This document shows positions 41,801 to 50,800 of a DNA stretch of 64,000 bases, piece after piece. This DNA is from Buxus sempervirens (Eukaryota; Streptophyta; Magnoliopsida; Buxales; Buxaceae), in assembly GCA_947561395.2 (NCBI GenBank), contig OX387184.1:22779687-22843686 (forward strand). Direction: 5' to 3'. Position 1 is the first letter of the stretch, and the number at the start of each line of letters is the position of its first letter. The translations under genes were made by a program, and so were the position numbers. The notes under the pieces were generated by a model. It had not been told where the DNA came from and did not search any database. It worked only from the letters and a program-made list of their open reading frames with translations.

Positions 41801-44800
41801 ATTTCATGATCAATTTCTTGTCTGAACTCCTAATTTTTCCAGTCCATGATTTCGCACATTCAAGCAAAACCAACCATATTTTCAAACTACTTTTACTATG
41901 TGATGGAAAAACAAACATCTAAATCAGATTACACGAGAAAAATGAAACGTGTTGTTGGACTTGCCCAAAGGTGCCAAGGCACAATGAATATAAACAAGAA
42001 TGTTATCAATATTGAATTACAAAAAAATTAATTGGAAAAATGGAAAAACAAAAAAGCAGAAAGAAAGAGAGAAATAAAAAGAAAATTTTAGGAGTGATAA
42101 GTAGCATCTAAACTGCAAACCTTTTGTCATCATGAACAAATCAGAAGTCAAATAAAGACAAAACAAATAACATATCAAGTACCTCTGTAATAAATGCCGA
42201 TTGGGCTCTGGAAATGTTTCATATATTGCGGCACGCATACTGCTCACTCTAACTCCCCTGTCAGTTCCTATCAGAATTATAAAATCAGGAGAAGAGAAAT
42301 GAAAATAAAAAAATTTGATGTAACCATTGCTTGGTGCCCGTGTGTGTGTATAAAGCCTAACCCGTAAATCCTGGCCATTGGATAGAAGCATTTCATCCTC
42401 ACAAGGTGCTCTTACTTCAATCTAAATGGACATCTCATATGAGCCAGTACAATGACAGTTCCAAGGTTTACCTAAGATAGTGGTATAGAATCTAGATAGG
42501 TTAATAGCCTAAATTATCTAAAAATTGGAAACCTAGATGTATGATATGGAAAATCTTAGTAAATGGATTTCAAAAGCATGCAAAAAAAATTATAGTCAGT
42601 GGAAGGTTGGCCATTCAAAATGGTTTAGGCTAGATTGCTCAACAAAGGTATGCCAAGGTTGAAGCTTGGTGCAATTAGAAAAACACTAGGTTAGGTTTCA
42701 AAATTTTGAAGTTCTGTAAATATGTTTCGTTTCTAGTAAGAACCAAGTTACAGGAATATACGTTATTCGATGTCATACTGAAAAACTAAAACAAAATGGT
42801 ATACTTTTGCTTTATGAGGGTCACCCTAGATGTGTAAGGCATCCCATGTTTGGAAATTGCCACGAGTGGTGATTTTGTGCTTGTAAATCACCACTGTTCT
42901 GGTCAACTACAGCCTGCCTTTAAAGTATGAAACAAAAAGTTCAATGTTTTTTTCAGTTTAGTTCTAATTTCTAAATGATTCTTGTGAGACGAGTTCCCAT
43001 CAAAACAATTATCTTAAAAGCTTTGCTGCATTTGATCCTTATGTCAAAAAAGTCTCTATTCAATTAAGCTCGAGCTTTTCTGGTTCTTCATTCAATTATC
43101 TTATTTTTCTTGGTTTCTTTCACCTTGTTTGATTGATTAAGTCTGTAATATCAGAACATGATATTATTTTCAACCAATATACCTGATCAGTCATTCAATT
43201 AATCTCCGTCTTTGAAGCCAGATTCATAACCATCTATCAAGACAAGATATTCTCACAATTTCCACCATCAATTCTCTTATGCTTTAAATGAATTAAATGC
43301 AAGATAAACACTCGCATATTACTTCCTTACTAGCTATCAAAAGAGGGAAAAAATTATAGTTTGAGCCTAAAGGGATGAACAGGTTTAGGCTCATATTATT
43401 TTTCCCTTCCATCTATTATAAAGATTCCTAAACCCCATGATTATATCTGATGAAGCAAATTTTGACAAATTCATGGGCGCATCTAGATACTACTACCATA
43501 CTATCAAGAGGAATGGCTGCCAAACGTATATCCAAAGGTAGATCCATTAGATTCAAATTCAATTGTGCTTCAACATCAGATCATTGGTGACAAACATTAT
43601 GAAATGACAGGAAGGGTTAAGCAAAGTTGATGCACTTTTCCCAGCATGCATAACTAATGTAATTTTAAATTCTCAACACAAATTTTAGCATCATATGAAA
43701 AACTCTTAATGTGAATACTAGAACAGACTTACGACATGCTTCTAATAGTGCATTGCAACAAGATGCAGGGACTGGAGATGATGGTAACTCCCGAAGAACA
43801 TGCTGGATCAGTATAGAAGGGAGACAACTATTAGGAAAAAGAAAGCATGCAAGGAATTTTAGAAAAAATAAATAAATTGCTAATGTTTTTTTTTTTTTTT
43901 TTGATGAGTAAATAAATTGCTAATGTTTGTCTCAATAAATAAGGAATACCTTGACACAATCAGCAATGACATGTGGATCCTCCTCTGGTGAAAACTCACT
44001 TTTCCCTGAAATGATGACGCATTCATGAAACAATTTGAGATTTTTGGTGAACAAAATATCTGATGCCACTGATTGGAAACTTCAATGAAGTCATGCATTT
44101 CAAAAAAAGAAAGATGACTTAGACTTATGATTAGAATAGAACCTTTGTCTCAATTGCAAAGCACACAACAAAAAGACAAACTACTACAGTAATATCTGAC
44201 ACCAAAATAACATGGAAATCAGTGAGTCCATGAAGACAAACCCTGCTCATATTCCCTAACCCGACGTTCAACGTCTTCTACATCAGCAGCTTGACGCAGG
44301 ATGCCTTCTACTTTGACTCCTGTGATATGAAAAAAAAAACAGAGAAAGTTTAAAGTGTTAGTGAAGTAAGATTACACGTTAATCACATCATCATGCCAAA
44401 AAATGTGATAGCTTTGATACAGCCACGGGTGATACCAAGACATACAATCATTTATAAGATTAGCTAATATCACTTTTTAACTCTGTGTTCATAAGTTTCA
44501 TTGGTGACAACAAAAATAGCAGCACAACAAAGACAATGAGGATTGACGGTCCTCTAATACATAAAATATAAAATTACAATTCAGAAACTCTGCATTTCTT
44601 CAGGTAGAATAACACATCCCATCACATATTAAGATAGTAGAAGAATCCATCGCACAATTATTTTTATTTTAAATATGATTAAAAGTTCTGTACACTTATA
44701 ACTTACCACCTGCCCCCAAGAATTTTGTCTTCTTTTTTTGTGCATTGCTGGTACCAAATGAGGGTAAAGATAGGTTGCATCAGGTTGGCAGTGGATATAA

Positions 44801-47800
44801 AAGTTTGATAAATCTCTTGTAACAAGAATCAATCATCATTTCAAGCACTTCTATTATCATGGATCAATTATCCACAAAAAAGAGGATACTTATAAGGACA
44901 TTGCACAAATAATTGGAGCTGCACGGAGCTGGTTGACTTATGTGGAGAGGCACTTTTATTGTATCGTTAACATGTTCCAATTAAGATAAAAGAAAAGATC
45001 TACAGCATAGCTAATAAACCTTCTATGACAAATCAGGCAAAATATTAGGTAACAAAGCAGCAACATATTCATGGGATAAATGTTGTTTAAATGAGACAAA
45101 TGAGATGAATGTGTAAGAAGACTATGGAAGGTACAGTCAGAAACAGACATATTCTGGAGTAACTAGGTATTGCCAAATAGGTTAAAAACAGTGAAGATGG
45201 TTTAGGCATGCAAAGGGGTACATATTGGAGGAGATAAGATGACAAGAAGAAGACCAAGGACTTGGATGGAATCAATCAAACAGGACTTACATACACTTGA
45301 CCTGACTGAAGAGATAGTGCTTGACATACCAAGATGTTGGTACAGGATTCATGTTGCCAACCCCAACTTGTTGGGTAAGGTAATATGTTGTTACTGTTAT
45401 CGTTGCCAATGTTCTTGTTATTATTCTTGTTGTTCTTATATTCATATTGCACTCGATGAAAAACATTAGGATCCACATGTCTTTTTTCATAAATTACAAG
45501 CCTTCAGCTGCTTATAAGTCTAATTCAAGAACTAAAAAGACACTTCAAAAAAAAAAACCAGAAATGATGAATCAAGAAGACACTAATTCAGGTGCCTCAT
45601 GCATTATGAAAGCTCTCTCATCATGACACCATGAGATCTAGAAGTGGCATTGAAAAGTCTGCATGATAGTTAATGTAGCAATTTAAGTAGATGACATGCA
45701 TAGAATAAATCACCATTTAAAAAATGCATTCTTTTCTTATCTGACAGAGTAATATATAAAAATAGAAGAAGCTATGGTGAAAGCTATGAACTTAGTTAAG
45801 CGGAGAGCTAATTAGAAGGACAAACATACCATGCTGCTCTACAAACCTAAGGGCTTTCTCCAAGAAGGATGGACTTCCATCAATATCTTCTAAAGCAAGT
45901 AAAAGTGGCCTTCCAACAACCAAGGATTTAATGGCATGTTTATCCTTACCTGTAATGAAGTTAAAGAAAAGTTGGTAATGTGTGATTTTAAAATTGCCAT
46001 ATTGTGTTATACAGACAAAAATAATCACAACAAGAATTATCATCCATGCAACAAACCTTGTGAAAATTACCTCAATATACAAGTAGTCTTATAACAAATA
46101 CCAGAAAGGGGTAAAATGAAAGGACTAAAGCTATCAATTACATAAACATATAATTCCACAGTTTTAAGAGAAATGACAAAGCATAACCAAGTTCTAATAA
46201 ATACAAAAAACCGAAGGAAAAGCACATTTCCCAGTGGAAAGGTGAGGTTTCTCATCAGTAACAAAGCAGCTCCAGCCACATTCCTGGGAGAAGCAACTGC
46301 TTTTTATAGAGTTGGCATGAATATGTAGTCACATGCACAAAAATGAGAACTAAGTCATAAACCACAAGCATAATTACAAAAGCATACCCTGTTCAGAAGA
46401 ACCATCAACAGCATCAACTGGATCATTCCTGAAGATGCCATTCTGTCCCAGAACAAGAGCTGCACTTGGTGCCTGTGCCAAAGCATTTTCAAGTGCAGCC
46501 TTCCATTCATAAAGATCCTCAGAGGTTTCAGCCTGTCATGTCATGAGAAAGATACCTCTATGGGAGTGCAGATTCCAAAATTTAATGAAAGACCAGAATA
46601 ATTGTGATGCTCAGATATAAAAACAGCAATTCTAATTCCACAGATTTCTACTTTCTCATTTCTTCCTATATTTTTTATCAACTTGGTCATCATCCTATAA
46701 ACTTCCAACATTTTCCCTGTAAACAAGATCTCAGTCCTATAACTGAAATATTTCATTTCATTCACACTCTTTTTCCTGCTTTAATAGCTATTTTCAAACC
46801 AAAAATGAAAAATAATAAAAAATAAAAAGAAAAAATTACTTTCATCCTTCAATTAAAAGTTACACATTATTTTTGTTATGATTTTCTAGTCAAGTTAACA
46901 CAATCCAATTAACAAAGCTACCAAGAAAACCCGTCATAGGAACACCATGCTTATGACACACTTGAATTTCAAATTACATGAATATTATGAGAACTCTGTT
47001 TGATTGGGAGGTGGGAGGATAAACGGTGCTTTCAGTACACACTATTTATACTTGTCTAAGTTGCTGAGTGTTTTGATGAGGGAAACTGATCTGAAAAGCT
47101 CTCATTCCTTCAGAAGTTGCTTCCTCTTGTGGTCTGTGTCCTTCAATAGATGCTTAGAGTAGATCATTTGGTGAGTGAAAAAATAGTTAGTTCCCAGTAG
47201 GCATATGGTGTTTAAGGGGGATGAGGAATCCATGGATCACATTCTTGTTAATTGTGAATCAGGATGTGTACTGGGTTCAAAAAAAGAGCTTGGTGCGCTC
47301 CCTTCTGGAAGGGGATGGAATGATGTTACATGTTCAAGGAAAGAGATTACCTTGGAGCAAAGCCAATAGAAGTTCAATTGTGGTAAACCATCTGCTTTGT
47401 TCTCATAAATCTGATCCACTCCATGATCTTACCCACTATCAACAACTTGTTGAGAAACTTGTAAGTATGCAACATCAATCCACTCAAGGTCGAGGTGAAC
47501 ACCAAGATGCCGTTATTCTAAACTCTAAAGTATCTCCAATGGGGGTCTTTGAGCAAAGGATTTTATGTTAAAAAACATAGGTACTTTGAGGTAAAGGGGT
47601 TTTGATATGCTGACTGGGCCCTGATAGTCTGGTGATAGGTTTTTTTTTATTTTTATTTTTTATTTTATGAGTAATGAATATTTGTATTAAAGTATGGAGA
47701 ATACTATGTGATAAATAGGAAGGGCCAACCAAGACAGCCCTCCTATACCCAAACCAGAAACCACAAGATGACTCTAAATTCCACAATAAAAAAGGAAGCA

Positions 47801-50800
47801 ATCTCCTCTAAACCCGCCCTCTCATAAAACAAATCCTTATCCCCTTGCTTCGGAGTGGACCATTTATTCTCCTTCCACCTCTGGGGCAACATATTGACCT
47901 GCCAAATACTCATCCTCATAGTCATAGAACCTGGCACCACCAATACAAAGGAAGAGTTTGGGAGAAGAAACAATAGGCAAATTATTGGGAAGAAGGAAGG
48001 AATGAAGAGACTTGGAACCAAAAACATGCAAATGCATACCTTGAGAAGAAGGAAATACTGAGGAGCATCAATCAAGAACAAGTTTCCGAACTCTATCAAG
48101 GGAAGAATGAAATATGAGAAGCCTTGAGTGACCCAACACCTGCCACACAAGGATTACTGGCTGACACAAAGATTCCAAAGCGACGTTTGCTACAATCCTT
48201 GCTCACAGCGTGAGATGAAGCTATCAAGCGAGGGTACAGACGATGGGCCATCTACCCCAAAACATTGTCTCTAACGAACAATGACCCCTCTGCTATCTCC
48301 TTGATTCGTTTACTCCTGCACAAACCCTCTAACAACCCTTTAAAGCCTCTTTCCCCAAGGAATATCGATTGCCACTATCACAGCACTGCATTGCCACCTC
48401 TACGATCCAACATCTACTTGAATCGGCGGAACCCTCTTGGATGATAGCACCCTTTCAATTGTCTCCTCCACAATATGCTTCACCACTCAAAGGAACTCAC
48501 TACCACTTTGAAATTGGAAGTGTCACTCATCTACATAAATTGTCTCTCTTGAGAAGGAGCAGTAAGGCAATCAACATCTACAACGAAATATGGATCCAAA
48601 TGCGCCAGAGGCACAAATTTGTTTGACCCCTCTAATTAATGATAAGATATTGGACCTATGACCTAGGCCACAGGCAAAGAGATACTATCACTGGAATGGA
48701 CAGTTCAAGAGCACAACAAAAACCTTGACTTGTATTCTCAATTGCACCGCCCCAAATAAATAAGGTTGTACAAACCGAAAAGACAGAGGGCTAACCACCT
48801 TAAGACAGTTCAAAAGATTCAGGCTCTGGGACAACTCGCTATAGACCACCTGAGTCAAGGGAGGAGGAGAGTATCTCCACATTTCAAATGAAGCATTTGC
48901 ATCCCCGATCTTCATGCATCAAGGAATCTTTGGGATAATGTTTCCTGCACCCTCATCTCATATCACCCGGTGAGGGAACCCTCAAAGAAAACCTTCCCTA
49001 ATCCACCAAACCTCCAAACAAAATCCAATTGCGGACATGGTGGTTGAAGACCAGAGAGGGAAAATGATGTAGGACGAGTAGGACTCAAAGTCTAGATTAG
49101 TTAGTTATTTAGTAAAAGTAGAATTCCTATTTTCTTGCATTAGGTATTTGAGTTATATTAGGAGCCTTTAAGAGGTTTTAGAGTTAGATTTTAACTTTAA
49201 GTTGTTTACTACGAGTAGGAGTCCTAATTTTAATAGGTTTCTATCTTATTTTAGGGTCTTTTAAGGTCTATAAATAAGGGGTAAAGGTTGTACACGAATT
49301 TTAGAGATTAATTTTAAAAGAACAACAGAGTTTCTCTCTCATCTTCCTTGTGGATTCAAGGTTATTTGCTGGTGGATTCCAGTTTTCTAGGATTAACGGA
49401 GATAAATCCTTGTTTTAGTAACTTTCACTACGTCAGAAAAGAATCCCTTTGGCAATATCTACACCCTGCGATGAAAACCATCAGCTCCCTCGGCTAGACG
49501 GAAACTTCCCCCCGCCCCACTCCTTCATCAACTGGAAATGGTGGAATGAGAGGAGTGAACTAAAGCCATTCTGCCAATGCATCTTAACTCCTAATAGCTT
49601 TATTAGCTTTGCATCTCAAATATTTCTACCTACTGTAAAAGAAGTCCACAACCATGACCTTCACCATTCCATTCCACTCGCACCATACAATTGCTGCTAA
49701 ACCAGCCATTTTGAGCTTCCAAAGCGTTCTTGAACCAGCTCATCTGAACGGAACATTGATTAACCCCACACAAAATATAATCCCAACATTTAATCTCATT
49801 CTCCTTGGGGAAAAATTTGATTTCCTACTACCACCCAAGGGAGAAATCAAAAGATTCAGGAACTTTCCCCACCTGGGATGCCCTTTCTCTAACAGTAGTG
49901 CTCTACTTTTCATCTTGAAAGAACCCAACACATTATTCAAGTACCAATGATGAAACCAGGCCACCTTAACAGCAAACTAACAAATTTCTTCTAAATCCAG
50001 AATTACTTCAGGTTTCAGAAATGACCCACAGTTCTCTGAAATTTGTGTCAAAGGACTGCCCGCAGCAACAAAAATCAAGAGAGAAACACTTCATCCCAAC
50101 TTCCACATCTCTCTGATGCACACCAATAGACAGAGAATAACAACCACCAACAAAAGAGGGAGGTGGAGAATGGGTAGGTGAAAGAGAAGTACAAGAGAGG
50201 GGAGAACAAGAGAGGGGAGGGAGAGAGGGAGAAGAACGAGAACACGATGCCATTCAACCTCAATCTCTGTCCCAAAGAGTTACTAACCCAAGCAACTTAA
50301 TGCAGCCCAACACAAATAAGCAATGACCACCAACAATCAGCAAGCAGCCAAACACCACCAATGAGCGAACAAAAACTATTAATCGAACTTTTTACTTATT
50401 GTTTCCCCCATGATATAGTTTGGCTGAGTTTAGGAACTTTTATTGATATTCCTCTTCCCAATTTTGTTCATATGATTTCTTGTATGGAAACAAAAGCCTA
50501 TTATTGAATTGGATGTCTTTGAAGATATGTTTCTTCAATTGAAAACATTTTTGGAAAAAAAAAATTGAAAGGAAATTTCTGAGTAAAATTTCTCTAAAAA
50601 AGCAAATGGGGATCAAGCACAGGAAAAAAACTGAAAAAACACACCTTAAGTGTGAAAGCTCTCCCATCACGACCATCAGGAAAGAGCACAGTCAGGAGTT
50701 TTTTATCTGCTCTGATGACCACACTACAATATTGCCCAGAGGAGAAATATTAGGAAATAGTCTAAAAAACCTTGTTCTCACATTATCATGGTAAATAATA

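Noticed and set aside
45792..46279. Longer minus-strand frames extending the RhoGAP exon
   Set aside because: They read through splice sites into intron; phase and family similarity fix the exon at 45949-45830.
47221..47571. 116-codon plus-strand frame
   Set aside because: No recognisable domain, no start or splice context, and it lies in an intron of the opposite strand.
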